A stretch of 64,000 bases of DNA from Halanaeroarchaeum sp. HSR-CO (GCF_024972755.1 NZ_CP087724.1:496001-560000), one strand, 5' to 3'. Positions 1 through 8,711 are shown, numbered from the stretch's first letter. Numbers and translations: made by a program. The notes: generated from the sequence alone by a model not told the origin.

Positions 1-449
1 GTGAGGTTGTCGTAGACGCTGACGAGGAACCCGACGTCCATCCCGGGGGCGAAGACGCTGGCCTGTTCGCACTCCGTCGTCGTCGCCCCGTCACCGCCGT
101 CGCCCCCGTCACCGTCTTCGGTCGGGGTGTCGCCTTCGGTGGTCGTCGTCTGACTGGTCACAGTGACGTTCGCTCCACCGTCACCGTCGCCGCCATCACC
201 GTCTCCGTCGTCACCGTCTCCGCCGTCGGAATCCGATCCGTCGTTCGAACCGGCTCCGTCGCCGTCGTTTGCTGCATCGCAGTCGGGGCTGACCGACGCA
301 CACCCCGCGAGGCCGACGGTCGCCCAGCCGGCGGCACCTGCGGCCATCATTCGACGACGGGACATCCCGGCCCCTTCGTCCCTGGCACCCCGATCCGCCG
401 ATTCGGTCGAAGGTCGATCTGCCGCCGTCTGCTCGTGTTCGTTACTCAT
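1..449 (-). CDS. Tat-exported lipoprotein, N-terminal part only
   Basis: The gene runs off the left edge; 149 codons are visible. The N-terminus is a 28-residue hydrophilic lead, then a twin-arginine stretch (SRRRMM), a hydrophobic segment and the lipobox LAGC, so the protein is probably exported folded and lipid-anchored outside the cell. After the cysteine comes a long low-complexity linker of Gly, Asp, Asn and Ser followed by a Thr run, the usual spacer of haloarchaeal surface lipoproteins. The functional domain (beginning FAPGMDVGFLVSVYDN) is cut, so its role cannot be named. A TATA-like element at 505-514 would give a leader of about 30 bases. Confidence 0.8.
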   Translation of the reverse strand, partial: MSNEHEQTAADRPSTESADRGARDEGAGMSRRRMMAAGAAGWATVGLAGCASVSPDCDAANDGDGAGSNDGSDSDGGDGDDGDGDGGDGDGGANVTVTSQTTTTEGDTPTEDGDGGDGGDGATTTECEQASVFAPGMDVGFLVSVYDNL

Positions 450-504
450 TCTCGTCTGCTCATCGGGTCCGGGAGTCCGTATACTCGTTCCTCAGAAATA
501 CAGT

Positions 505-514
505 CATTTATAAG
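505..514 (-). promoter_or_regulatory. TATA-like promoter of the Tat lipoprotein gene
   Basis: Read on the minus strand the site is CCTTATAAATG. It lies about 60 bases before the ATG at 449, implying a short leader. Confidence 0.45.
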
Positions 515-565
515 GAGTCGGCTTCTCCATCGCCGCACCCGTCCGTTCTGGCCTGGAGCCCACTC

Positions 566-572
566 TTATATA
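566..572 (+). promoter_or_regulatory. TATA box of nfo (leaderless)
   Basis: TTATATA starts 29 bases before the ATG of the endonuclease IV gene, the spacing expected for a leaderless haloarchaeal transcript. Confidence 0.6.
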
Positions 573-594
573 CGAGAGCGTCACACTTCGGACC

Positions 595-1437
595 ATGTTC
601 CGAATCGGAGCCCACGTCTCGATCAGCGGGGGCGTCGCGAAGGCGGTCGACCGCGAGCGGGAGGTCGGTGGTAACTGTGGACAGATATTCGTCGGGTCGC
701 CCCGTGGCTGGGCGGTCAGCGAGGTCGACGAGGACGACGCCGATGCCTTCGTCGAGGCCGCCGGTGCGCAGGACGTCGGCCCCTGGATCGTCCACGGGAC
801 GTACCTGGTGAACCTGGCGACGCCGAAAGACGACCTCGCGGCGAAGTCCCTCGATACCGTGCAGGCGGAACTCGACGCTGCCGCCGCGCTCGACATTCCC
901 TACTACGTCTTTCACCCCGGGGCCCACACCGGCGCCGGCGAGGAGACCGGCATCCAGAACGTCGGCGAGCGACTCTCCGAACTCGACGTCCCGGCGGGCG
1001 TCACGCTCCTGCTGGAGAACACGGCGGGGAAGGGAACGACGGTCGGCACCCACTTTGCGGACCTGGACCAGATGGTCGCGGTCTCCGCGCACGACTACGA
1101 CGACCTCGGCGTCTGCCTGGACACCTGCCACCTCTACGCCGCCGGCTACGACTTCACCACCGAGGCCGGCATGGCCGAGATGATCGAGGACCTCGACGCG
1201 ACGATCGGCGTCGAGAACGTCCACTACCTGCACCTCAACGACTCCAAACACCCGCTCGGTTCGGAGAAGGACGAACACGAGCACCTCGGCGAGGGCGAGA
1301 TCGGCGAGGAGGGCTTCCGGCGGTTCATCAACCACGCGGCGCTCCGCGAGAAACCGATGGTCCTCGAGACGCCCGAGGACGAGAAGGGGTACGCGTGGAA
1401 CGTCGAGAAGGCCCGCGAACTCCGCGACGAGGAGTGA
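595..1437 (+). CDS. nfo: Endonuclease IV (AP endonuclease)
   Basis: Deoxyribonuclease IV cuts the backbone 5' of abasic sites in base excision repair. The 280 residues match the family length. All nine zinc ligands of the Escherichia coli enzyme have visible counterparts: H67, H107, E141, D176, H179, H213, D226, H228 and E258, within the blocks HPGAHTGAG, LLENTAGKG, CLDTCHLYAAGYD and HLNDSKHPLGS. A fitting TATA box supports this start. The gene stands alone on the plus strand, converging on the nicotinate phosphoribosyltransferase gene. Confidence 0.95.
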   Translation: MFRIGAHVSISGGVAKAVDREREVGGNCGQIFVGSPRGWAVSEVDEDDADAFVEAAGAQDVGPWIVHGTYLVNLATPKDDLAAKSLDTVQAELDAAAALDIPYYVFHPGAHTGAGEETGIQNVGERLSELDVPAGVTLLLENTAGKGTTVGTHFADLDQMVAVSAHDYDDLGVCLDTCHLYAAGYDFTTEAGMAEMIEDLDATIGVENVHYLHLNDSKHPLGSEKDEHEHLGEGEIGEEGFRRFINHAALREKPMVLETPEDEKGYAWNVEKARELRDEE

Positions 1438-1462
1438 GCGGCCGACCGTCCGTTGGGCCGTC

Positions 1463-2836
1463 CTACCGGAGATAGCGGTCCTCCAGGTCGGCCCTGAGCG
1501 ATTCGGTCGTCTCCGCGAGCCCGTCGCTCACCGCGACGGGGTACTCGGTCGGGTCCCTGAGCGCCCGGACCCCCAGCGGCAGCGCCGCGACCTGCTCGGC
1601 CCGGCGTGCCCGGATTTCGTCAAGGTCCGGGAGCGAGTGGACACGCTCGCCGTCCTCGAACACGGTGACGAGTTGCTCCTCGCCCGGTCCCGGCTCCCCG
1701 CGAGCGGCGAGCACGTCTCGCTCGAACCCGTCGTCGGATTCGACGCGGCGCACGCTCTTCTGTCCGGGGTAGGACACCTTCCCCGTGGAGAGCTTCATCG
1801 ATGGGACGATCTCTCCGTTCTCCTCGACGGCGACGAGTTTGTACACCCCCTCCAGTTTCGGCGCGTCGGTACTCGTCACGAGCGCGGTCCCCGGACCGAA
1901 GCCGTCGCCGATGCCGCCGTCCTCGAAGAACTCGGCGATGGCGTACTCGTCCATGCCCGATGAGATGAAGACGTCCGTGTCGCCGACGATGGGGGCGACC
2001 TCCTTCGACAGCGCGGCGAGGTCACCGGAATCGAGGCGGACGCCGTCGAGGTCGACCCCGGCTTCCTCGGCGACGGTGACCGCCGTCTTCGTCCCGTTGA
2101 CCGTGTCGTACGTGTCGACGAGGAGGACGGCGTCGTCGCCGACGACCTCGACGAAGGCCTCGAATGACTCGTCCTCCGTCGGAAAGCTCTGGACCCAGGA
2201 ATGCGCCATCGTCCCGTACACCGGGACGTCGAAGGCCTCGCCGGCGGCGAGATTCGAGGTACCGTCGAAGCCGCCGAGGTAGGCCGCCCGCCCGGCTTTC
2301 ATCCCGGCGTCGGTCCCGTGAGCGCGTCGGGAACCGAAGTCGACGAGCGACTGATCCTCTCCCTCTCGGTCGACGACGTCGCGCATGCGAGCGGCCTTCG
2401 TCGCGATGAGACTCTGGTAGGCGATCTGGTTGATGACGACGGTCTCGAAGAGTTGTGCCTCCTCGATGGGAGCGGTCACCTCCAGCAGTGGCTCGTTGGG
2501 GAAGACGACAGTTCCCTCGGGGACCGCTCGGACCTCGCCGGAGAACGAGAAATCGGCGAGGAACTCGAGGAGGTCGTCGCTGACGTCCAGGTCGGCGAGA
2601 TAGGACAGCGCCCGTTCCTCGAACGACAGCGTCTCGAGATACGCGACGACCTGTTCGAGACCGGCGGCGACGACGTACCCCCGGTTCGGTGGGAGGGTCC
2701 GGAAGAACAGGCTGAACGTCGCCTCGGGGGTGTGATCGGCGGCCAGGTACCCCTCCATCATCCGGATCTCGTAGCGGTCGGTGAACAGTGCCAGTGTTTC
2801 GTCCGTAAGGTGACCGAACGTGGGCGTCGTTACCAT
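1463..2836 (-). CDS. pncB: Nicotinate phosphoribosyltransferase
   Basis: This enzyme converts nicotinate and PRPP to nicotinate mononucleotide in NAD salvage. The protein is 457 residues from the ATG at 2836; an in-frame ATG 39 bases upstream would add 13 unconserved residues. Family signatures are visible: an N-terminal LFTDRYEIRMMEGY block for substrate and dimer contacts, SRRAHGTDA (around 190), a YGTMAHSW block, DTYDTVNGT, and RLDSGDLAALS followed by VFISSGMDEY. It is divergently transcribed from the P5C dehydrogenase with 78 bases between the starts. Confidence 0.92.
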   Translation of the reverse strand: MVTTPTFGHLTDETLALFTDRYEIRMMEGYLAADHTPEATFSLFFRTLPPNRGYVVAAGLEQVVAYLETLSFEERALSYLADLDVSDDLLEFLADFSFSGEVRAVPEGTVVFPNEPLLEVTAPIEEAQLFETVVINQIAYQSLIATKAARMRDVVDREGEDQSLVDFGSRRAHGTDAGMKAGRAAYLGGFDGTSNLAAGEAFDVPVYGTMAHSWVQSFPTEDESFEAFVEVVGDDAVLLVDTYDTVNGTKTAVTVAEEAGVDLDGVRLDSGDLAALSKEVAPIVGDTDVFISSGMDEYAIAEFFEDGGIGDGFGPGTALVTSTDAPKLEGVYKLVAVEENGEIVPSMKLSTGKVSYPGQKSVRRVESDDGFERDVLAARGEPGPGEEQLVTVFEDGERVHSLPDLDEIRARRAEQVAALPLGVRALRDPTEYPVAVSDGLAETTESLRADLEDRYLR

Positions 2837-2883
2837 ATGGTACACGTCTCGAAGAAATGTTGTAATTCTACCCATTTACCAAC

Positions 2884-2889
2884 GTATAA
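2884..2889 (+). promoter_or_regulatory. TATA-like box of the P5C dehydrogenase gene
   Basis: GTATAAC lies about 30 bases before the ATG at 2915, consistent with a leaderless transcript in this divergent 78-bp promoter region. Confidence 0.45.
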
Positions 2890-2914
2890 CCGCCTGGCGA
2901 CCGTCCGTGGTAGC

Positions 2915-4516
2915 ATGGAGCCCGCCCCCTTCGAGAACGAACTCACGTTCCAGACGCACCGCGCCGAGGGTGCCGAGGAGTCGGTCCACGACCGGTACGA
3001 ATCCGCCGTCGAGTCGCTTCTGTACGACCTCGGTGACAGCCACCCGCTCCGCATCGGTGGCGAGGCGGTCGAGCGCGAAAAGACGTTCACCGTCACCAGC
3101 CCCGGCGACCACGACGAGCTCGTCGGCGAGTTCGCTGCCGGCGACGCCGACGCGGTCGAATCGGCCGTCGACGCCGCGAGCGCTGCCTTCGACGACTGGC
3201 GCGGGGACTGGGAGCGCCGCGTGGAGATCTTCCGGTCCGCTGCGGGGATCATGCGCGACCGGAAGTACGACCTCGCGGCGACGATGACGGTAGAGAACGG
3301 TAAAAACCGGACCGAGGCCCTCGCTGACGTCGACGAGGCTATCGACTTCCTCCGCTTTTACAGCCGCGAACTCGAGCGCAACGAGGGCTACGTCTACGAC
3401 ACCGGCGAACCGACGCCGGACCAGCACACCGGCAACCGACTCGTCCCGTACGGCGTCTTCGCCGTGGTCTCTCCGTTCAACTTCCCGCTGGCCATCCTGA
3501 CGGGCATGACCTCCGGGGCGTTGCTCGCGGGGAACACCGTCGTCGTCAAGCCGGCGAGCACCACCCCGCTCATCGCCCATCAGTTCGTGGACATCCTGGA
3601 AGAGGCCGGTATTCCGGACGGCGTCGTCAACCTCGTCACCGGCGGTGGTCGCGACGTCGGCCAGCCACTCGTCGAGCACGAAGACGTCGCTGGCGTCGCC
3701 TTCACCGGGTCGCGTGCGGTCGGCCTGGGGATCCAGGAGACGTTCTTCGAGTTGGGCAAGCGGGGCCCCGTCATCGCCGAACTCGGCGGGAAGAACCCGG
3801 TGATCGTGAGCGAGAACGCCGACCTCGAGAAGGCGGTCTCGGGGGTGCTGTGGGGTGCCTTCTCCTTCAGCGGCCAGAAGTGTTCGGCGACCTCGCGCGT
3901 CTACGTCGACGCGTCGCTGTACGACCGGTTCGTAACGGCCCTCGTCGAGGCGACCGAGGACCTCGAGATCGGCCGGCCCCGGGACCGCGAGACGGACGTC
4001 TCGCCGATCATCGACGACGGCGCCCTCGAGCGATACCGGGAGATCACGGACCAAGCGCGATCGGTCGGAACCGTCCGCACCGGTGGAACCGAGGTCGAAC
4101 GCGAGGATCTCCCCGACGGTCGTTACGTCGAACCGACCGTCGTGACCGACGTCCCACACGAGCACGAACTGGCCCGGGAGGAACATTTCCTCCCTTTCGT
4201 CACCGTCCACGAGGTCTCCGACTTCGAGGAGGCCCTCGAGAAGTCCAACGACAGCGACTACGGCCTCTGTGCCGGATTGTTCTCGGAGGACGGGAGCGAG
4301 GTCGAGGACTGGTTCGACGGCATCGAGGCCGGCATGTGCTACGTCAATCGGTCGCAGAGCGCGACGACGGGTGCACTCGTCCAGGCCCAGCCGTTCGGTG
4401 GCTGGAAGTTCTCCGGCACGACCGGGAAGTTCGCCGGCGGCTACTGGTACCTGCCGCAGTTCATGCGTGAACAGACCCGGACCGTCGTCGGTGACGTCGG
4501 CGACCCGACAGCGTAG
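2915..4516 (+). CDS. Aldehyde dehydrogenase, probable 1-pyrroline-5-carboxylate dehydrogenase
   Basis: This NAD(P)-dependent aldehyde dehydrogenase has 533 residues. The catalytic residues are visible: N189 in SPFNFP, E289 in AELGGKNP and nucleophile C323 in FSFSGQKCSATSR. The SGQKCSA context is characteristic of glutamate-semialdehyde (P5C) dehydrogenases in proline and arginine breakdown, and the long N-terminal extension before the Rossmann domain also fits that class. No proline dehydrogenase is next to it, so the exact substrate is inferred from motif alone. The reading frame stays open far upstream, but the promoter and the divergent pncB start favour 2915. Confidence 0.85.
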   Translation: MEPAPFENELTFQTHRAEGAEESVHDRYESAVESLLYDLGDSHPLRIGGEAVEREKTFTVTSPGDHDELVGEFAAGDADAVESAVDAASAAFDDWRGDWERRVEIFRSAAGIMRDRKYDLAATMTVENGKNRTEALADVDEAIDFLRFYSRELERNEGYVYDTGEPTPDQHTGNRLVPYGVFAVVSPFNFPLAILTGMTSGALLAGNTVVVKPASTTPLIAHQFVDILEEAGIPDGVVNLVTGGGRDVGQPLVEHEDVAGVAFTGSRAVGLGIQETFFELGKRGPVIAELGGKNPVIVSENADLEKAVSGVLWGAFSFSGQKCSATSRVYVDASLYDRFVTALVEATEDLEIGRPRDRETDVSPIIDDGALERYREITDQARSVGTVRTGGTEVEREDLPDGRYVEPTVVTDVPHEHELAREEHFLPFVTVHEVSDFEEALEKSNDSDYGLCAGLFSEDGSEVEDWFDGIEAGMCYVNRSQSATTGALVQAQPFGGWKFSGTTGKFAGGYWYLPQFMREQTRTVVGDVGDPTA

Positions 4517-4575
4517 CACGGCGCTCGCTCGACGCGGACAAACGGTGCCGATTTCGAAACCTAGTGTATCCGGGG

Positions 4576-4591
4576 GGCACAATATAGTGCC
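4576..4591. promoter_or_regulatory. Inverted repeat at the start of the ECF operon
   Basis: The sequence GGCAC-AATATA-GTGCC is a perfect 5-6-5 inverted repeat ending two bases before the ATG at 4594. A weak TATA-like GTGTATC lies at 4565-4571. The position over the transcription start suits a repressor operator; an RNA hairpin is the alternative. Confidence 0.4.
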
Positions 4592-4593
4592 GA

Positions 4594-5097
4594 ATGACGA
4601 ACGCTGACGGACCCAGACTCGACGCAACCGTGGTCGCGATGAGTGCCGTGGTCGCCGCCGCCGTTGCGGTCGCCACGATGGCGGTATCGATTCCGGTCGG
4701 GATCGGCTACCTCAATTTCGGCGAGATCGTCATCTACACTGCTGCTTTCCTCTTCGGGGACCTCGTGGGCGCGCTGGGCGGGGGCATCGGCGCCGCGGCG
4801 GCCGACGTCATCCTCGGTTACGCGATGTACGCTCCCATCACCCTGGTCGCGAAGGGGACCGAGGGCTTCGTGGTGGGCCGCCTCGCCGGCGCGTCGACAC
4901 GGAGCAAGGTGATCGCGGTTGCAGCTGGCGCCCCCTTCATGATCGTCGCGTACGTGTTGGCACGCGCCTACTTCGAGGGGATTCCGGCGGCTATCTTCCA
5001 GGAACTCCCCATCGACATCCTCCAGGCCGTGGTCGGGCTGCTCATCGCCCTGCCGCTCTCGCAGGCGCTTCAGTCGCGTCTCCCCGAACTCCAATGA
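4594..5097 (+). CDS. ECF transporter substrate-binding S component
   Basis: This 167-residue integral membrane protein has about five or six hydrophobic segments. It resembles the ECF-type S components of the PF07155 kind: a YLNFGEIVIYTAAFLFG block, a glycine-rich GDLVGALGGGIGAAAADVILGY stretch (split here by description only) and a following APITLVAKGTEGFVVG. S components capture a vitamin or metal and dock on the energising module encoded by the next three genes. The start of the first ATPase overlaps this stop (ATGA), so the operon is translationally coupled. The substrate cannot be told from sequence. Confidence 0.82.
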   Translation: MTNADGPRLDATVVAMSAVVAAAVAVATMAVSIPVGIGYLNFGEIVIYTAAFLFGDLVGALGGGIGAAAADVILGYAMYAPITLVAKGTEGFVVGRLAGASTRSKVIAVAAGAPFMIVAYVLARAYFEGIPAAIFQELPIDILQAVVGLLIALPLSQALQSRLPELQ

Positions 5098-5858
5098 GCC
5101 TGTTGGCCACCGATGCTCTCTCGGTCCGCACGACCACCGGCGCCGTGCTGCTCGATGGCGTCGACCTCTCGGTCGAGCGCGACGAGATGGTCGTGGTGGC
5201 CGGCCGTTCCGGCAGCGGGAAGACGACCCTGACGAAGGCAATCGGCGGGTTGCTCGATAGCCGTCCCAACATCGAAACGGCGGGCACGGTGTCCGGTCCC
5301 GAAAACGTGGGGTTTCTCTTCCAGAACCCGCGCACCCAGCTCGTCCGCCGTTCGGTCCGCCACGACGTCGCCTTCGACCTCGAGAACCAGGGCGTCCCTC
5401 GGGACGAGATGGAACGCCGTATCGAACAGTGGGCCGAGCGACTCGACGCGACACCCTTTCTCGACCGCGAGGTCGACGCTCTGTCACGGGGCGAGACTGC
5501 GGTCGTGGCCCTGCTGGGTGCGCTCGTCACGGAACCCGACCTCGTCGTGCTCGACGAGCCCCTGGCCCCGCTCGATGACCGAAACCGGAGACTCGTGCTC
5601 GACGCCATCGAGACCCTGCGAGACCACGGCAGTACGCTGCTCGTGACCGAACACGACCTTCGCGACGTCCTCCCGCTCGCCGACCGGGTGCTCGTCCTCG
5701 AAGAGGGGCGCGTGACCTCTGGTGGGTCGCCGTCGACACAGTTGGCGCGGCTGGCCGACCTGGGGATCACCCTCCCCTTCGCGACCCGGGTCGGTCTCGA
5801 ACGGGGCCAATCGCCCGAACGCCTTCCGCTTTCGACAGTATCCGCGAGGGACCGATGA
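5094..5858 (+). CDS. ecfA1: ECF transporter ATPase A
   Basis: First ATPase of the energy-coupling module, 254 residues. Walker A is GRSGSGKTT (about 37-45), the Q-loop is FLFQNPRTQL, the signature is the variant LSRGE instead of LSGGQ, Walker B is DLVVLDEPLAPLDD and the switch histidine sits in VTEHDL. It pairs with the next ATPase to form the heterodimer that drives EcfT and the S component. The signature change to LSRGE is shared in spirit by the partner (LSAGE). The gene overlaps its neighbours on both sides by four bases. Confidence 0.92.
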   Translation: MSLLATDALSVRTTTGAVLLDGVDLSVERDEMVVVAGRSGSGKTTLTKAIGGLLDSRPNIETAGTVSGPENVGFLFQNPRTQLVRRSVRHDVAFDLENQGVPRDEMERRIEQWAERLDATPFLDREVDALSRGETAVVALLGALVTEPDLVVLDEPLAPLDDRNRRLVLDAIETLRDHGSTLLVTEHDLRDVLPLADRVLVLEEGRVTSGGSPSTQLARLADLGITLPFATRVGLERGQSPERLPLSTVSARDR

Positions 5859-6613
5859 TCGACGTCCGGAAGCTCGTCTTCTCGTACGACGACGGGCCGC
5901 CTGCACTCGACGGGATCGACCTGCACGTCGGCGACGACGAGACCCTCGCGCTGATGGGGCCGAACGGTGCGGGGAAGACGACGCTGTTGAAGTGCATCGC
6001 GGGGCTGTACGAACCCGACGCCGGCGCCGTCGACATCGCGGGTGACGCCGTGGGCTTCGCCCCCGAGAATCCCGACGACGGTCTCTTCGCCGAATCGGTC
6101 GCGAAGGAGGTGGCGTTCTTTCCGAAGAATCGTGAACTCGACGTCGCGACCCGTGTCGAGGCTGCGCTCGCCGAGATGGACGTCGAACCCCTCCGCGAGC
6201 GGGTTCCACAGACCCTTTCGGCGGGCGAGAAGCGCCGGGTCTCGCTGGCCGCCGTCCTCGCCGGGAACCCGGCCGTCGTCGCCCTCGACGAACCGACGAG
6301 CGGGCTCGATTCCCACCACGTCGACGCCCTGGGCAATTCGATCGGTCGCCTCGACAGGACGGTCGTCCTGGCGACTCACGACGCTGATTTCGCGATGCAC
6401 CACGCGGACCGCGTCGCCATCGTCGATGACGGACGGATCGCTCAGACCGGGGCCGTGTCCGACATCCTCGCCGATCCCGCCTTCGACTTCGAGGCCGTCG
6501 GCATCCGGCCCCCTGGCGCGATTCGATTCGCACGGGGTCGCGGATGGGACGATCCAGCGCTGACGGTCACGGCGGCCGCAGCGCGACTCGACGCCGAGGA
6601 GCGGGAGGACTGA
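5855..6613 (+). CDS. ecfA2: ECF transporter ATPase A'
   Basis: Second ATPase of the ECF module, 252 residues. Walker A is GPNGAGKTT, the Q-loop region reads FAPENPDDGLF (Glu in place of Gln), the signature is LSAGEKRR, Walker B is VVALDEPTSGLD and the switch histidine lies in LATHDADF. These are the usual features of cobalt/vitamin-type ATPases. It overlaps the first ATPase by ATGA and is followed four bases later by ecfT, completing a group I ECF cassette. Confidence 0.92.
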   Translation: MIDVRKLVFSYDDGPPALDGIDLHVGDDETLALMGPNGAGKTTLLKCIAGLYEPDAGAVDIAGDAVGFAPENPDDGLFAESVAKEVAFFPKNRELDVATRVEAALAEMDVEPLRERVPQTLSAGEKRRVSLAAVLAGNPAVVALDEPTSGLDSHHVDALGNSIGRLDRTVVLATHDADFAMHHADRVAIVDDGRIAQTGAVSDILADPAFDFEAVGIRPPGAIRFARGRGWDDPALTVTAAAARLDAEERED

Positions 6614-6616
6614 CCG

Positions 6617-7369
6617 ATGTTCGCCCACGACGCACTCGACCCGCGCTCGAAACTCGCGCTGACGATGGCCGTCATCGTCGTCGCGGTGGCGGCGAGGACC
6701 TGGCTCCCGCTCGTGGGCCTGCTGGCGTTCGTCCTCGGCTTCGTCGCGCTCGGTCGGGGATACGGCCCGGTGGCGTGGGTCCGGTCCATCGGCCCGATCC
6801 TCTACTTGCTCCCCGTGTTGCTCGTGTTGAACACGCTCTTCTACGCCGGGGGCGAGTCCATCTGGACCGTGCCCGTCGCCGGCTATACGGTCGGGGTCAC
6901 CACGGGCGGGGTGGCGACGTCCGGTCTCATCGCATTGCGGCTCCTCGTCATCGCGGGGGTCGCGGCCTGGTTCGCCGCCACGACGGACGCCGAGCGGTTC
7001 GAAGCTGGCCTCGTCCATCTCGGGGTCCCCTGGTCGATGGCCTTCCTGCTCTCGCTCTCGATGCGACTGGTGCCGACGATGCGTCACCGGTTCACCGTCA
7101 TCGAGGAGGCCCAGCGCTCGCGGGGGTTGACCCTCGACGGTGGCGTCGTCGACGACGCGCGAGACCGTATCCCGATGTTCGTCCCCTTCCTCTCGGCTAT
7201 CATCCGGTACGGCTACGAACTCTCCGACGCCCTGACTGCCAGAGGATTCGACCGCATCGACCGTCGGACGTCGCTCGTCTCCGTGGAGCACGGCTCGGCG
7301 GATTATCTCGTGTATCTGCTCGCCATCGGCGTCGTCCTGGTGGGGCTGTTCGTGACGACCGTCTCCTGA
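6617..7369 (+). CDS. ecfT: ECF transporter transmembrane component T
   Basis: EcfT links the two ATPases to the S component. The 250-residue protein has an N-terminal DPRSKLALT block, several hydrophobic segments, and the two arginine-containing coupling motifs in the cytoplasmic helices: EEAQRSRGL (around 163-171) and LTARGFDR (around 207-214). These motifs contact the ATPase grooves. It is the last gene of the operon. Confidence 0.92.
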   Translation: MFAHDALDPRSKLALTMAVIVVAVAARTWLPLVGLLAFVLGFVALGRGYGPVAWVRSIGPILYLLPVLLVLNTLFYAGGESIWTVPVAGYTVGVTTGGVATSGLIALRLLVIAGVAAWFAATTDAERFEAGLVHLGVPWSMAFLLSLSMRLVPTMRHRFTVIEEAQRSRGLTLDGGVVDDARDRIPMFVPFLSAIIRYGYELSDALTARGFDRIDRRTSLVSVEHGSADYLVYLLAIGVVLVGLFVTTVS

Positions 7370-7565
7370 CGGTCGGCGCCGCGACCAGGGACGACTCCCA
7401 CGCGACCAGTCATATCAGCGAACGAATGTTTATGGGGACACGGGGACTATCTCGAACCACCTCGGGCTCGGACAACTCGTTCCATGAACGACGCCCTGAA
7501 ACAGTCTATATCGAGGGTATCGGCAGTTCGTAAGAGATTTGGGTGGCTTCCCCCTCAACCGTGCC

Positions 7566-7817
7566 ATGAACGGCCACCTCTCCTCGCACCTCCTCGCCAT
7601 CTTCGATGCGTTCGTCTCGCTCCTCGCGTCGGGTGCACTCACGGTCGCGGGCCTGCTCGCCGAGTGGGCAGGCGTCCAGAACCTGGTCGCCGGACAGGCG
7701 GCTATCGGTCTGTGGGAGGTCTGGATGGGCGGCGTGGCGTTGTTCGTCGGCCTGTATCTGGTCGGCTATGGCCGAGTGGTGCCGCGGATTCGTGCCGTCG
7801 GGAACGGTTCGGCGTAA
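7566..7817 (+). CDS. Small two-helix membrane protein, unknown
   Basis: An 83-residue protein starting MNGHLSSHLLAIFDAF, with two predicted membrane helices (about 8-30 and 45-65) and a short basic-acidic tail. It is not assigned to a named family. The 196 bases between ecfT and this start carry no gene I can support. It is followed 26 bases later by a GtrA-family gene in the same direction and may be co-transcribed with it. The ATG at 7566 is chosen over an upstream in-frame start because the leading residues there are not hydrophobic. Confidence 0.6.
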   Translation: MNGHLSSHLLAIFDAFVSLLASGALTVAGLLAEWAGVQNLVAGQAAIGLWEVWMGGVALFVGLYLVGYGRVVPRIRAVGNGSA

Positions 7818-7842
7818 TCGCGAAACGTGGGGTGACGTAAAC

Positions 7843-8271
7843 GTGATACGGTCCTATCTCCGCAATCTGGTCGAGGGCCCCATCGCCCCGCAACTCAGGA
7901 AGTTCGTCGTCGTCGGGACGGTCGCGTCCGGCGTCCAGCTGGTGTTCCTGTGGTTGTTCGTCGAGTACGGGGGCCTGAACTACCTCCTCGCGGCGGCCAT
8001 CTCCATCGAGATCACCATCCTCCTTCAGTACGTCCTCAACAACCGCTGGACCTTCGCCGCGATGAAGAACGTCGGCCGCACCGACTTCCTCTCGGGGCTC
8101 GTCAAGACGAACGTCGTCCGGGGCAGCGCCATCCCCATCCAGCTCGCCATCCTCTTCGCGCTGGTCTCCTGGGGGTCAGTCCCGTATCTGTACGCGAACG
8201 CCATCGCTATCATCCTCACCGGCATCTATCGGTTCGTCTTCGATGCACGGTGGACGTGGGGCGGGACTTGA
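7843..8271 (+). CDS. GtrA family membrane protein
   Basis: A 142-residue protein with four predicted membrane helices. The pattern is that of PF04138 (GtrA-like): an initial LRKFVVVGTVASGVQLVFLW helix, a helix ending in LQYVLNNRWTF, and a final helix ending FVFDARWTW. Family members are thought to help move polyprenyl-linked sugars across the membrane during glycan or teichoic-acid-like synthesis. The start is a GTG at 7843; the frame is open further upstream but overlaps the preceding gene. Confidence 0.82.
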   Translation: MIRSYLRNLVEGPIAPQLRKFVVVGTVASGVQLVFLWLFVEYGGLNYLLAAAISIEITILLQYVLNNRWTFAAMKNVGRTDFLSGLVKTNVVRGSAIPIQLAILFALVSWGSVPYLYANAIAIILTGIYRFVFDARWTWGGT

Positions 8272-8351
8272 CCGGTCCTCGGGCCGATCGTCGCCGACCC
8301 ACCGGCTCGTCACGTGCTACCAGTGTACAGGAGTACCGGCGAATAGTTCCC

Positions 8352-8358
8352 CTTATGT
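8352..8358 (+). promoter_or_regulatory. TATA-like box of the ferredoxin gene
   Basis: CTTATGT starts about 34 bases before the ATG at 8386, near the spacing expected for a leaderless or nearly leaderless transcript. Confidence 0.4.
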
Positions 8359-8385
8359 GTGATCGTTCGAAAACGACGAACTGCA

Positions 8386-8586
8386 ATGGCTCACGTCGAA
8401 GTCGACCAGGATACGTGTATCTCCGATCAAGTGTGTGCGGCCACGGCCCCGGACGTCTTCGAGATGGGTGCCGACGGCAAGGCATACGTCGTCGACGGCA
8501 TGGAAGAGGTCGAGGGCGCGGACCTCGAGATGGCCCGCGAAGCCGCGGCCGCGTGCCCCGTCGACGCCATCTCCATCGACGAATAA
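8386..8586 (+). CDS. Small [3Fe-4S]-type ferredoxin
   Basis: A 66-residue acidic ferredoxin for cytoplasmic electron transfer. The first ligand block is CISDQVCAATAP (C11, C17) and the last is ACPVDAI (C57). Compared with archaeal 4Fe-4S ferredoxins of the CxxDxxCxxxC type, the third cysteine position is alanine (A21). The three remaining cysteines follow the C-x5-C...CP layout of single [3Fe-4S] ferredoxins that often serve cytochromes P450. The gene is alone, so the partner is unknown. Confidence 0.85.
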   Translation: MAHVEVDQDTCISDQVCAATAPDVFEMGADGKAYVVDGMEEVEGADLEMAREAAAACPVDAISIDE

Positions 8587-8711
8587 TCGTCAGTTCGTCT
8601 CGAGCGGGCAGCCTGTCGGCATCTGCTGTCCGCGTTCTTCACCTCCAGCAGTCCTGGGGCTCCCTGGAGGCAAACCTTCACATCGGATGACAGCGTATCG
8701 ACAATAACGGT

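Noticed and set aside
508-1335. Long minus-strand frame opposite nfo
   Set aside because: It is a shadow of the GC-rich endonuclease IV gene; its translation has no recognisable domain, whereas nfo has all zinc ligands.
2201-2914. In-frame upstream extension of the P5C dehydrogenase
   Set aside because: It lies opposite pncB and the divergent promoter and is not conserved; the ATG at 2915 has its own TATA box.
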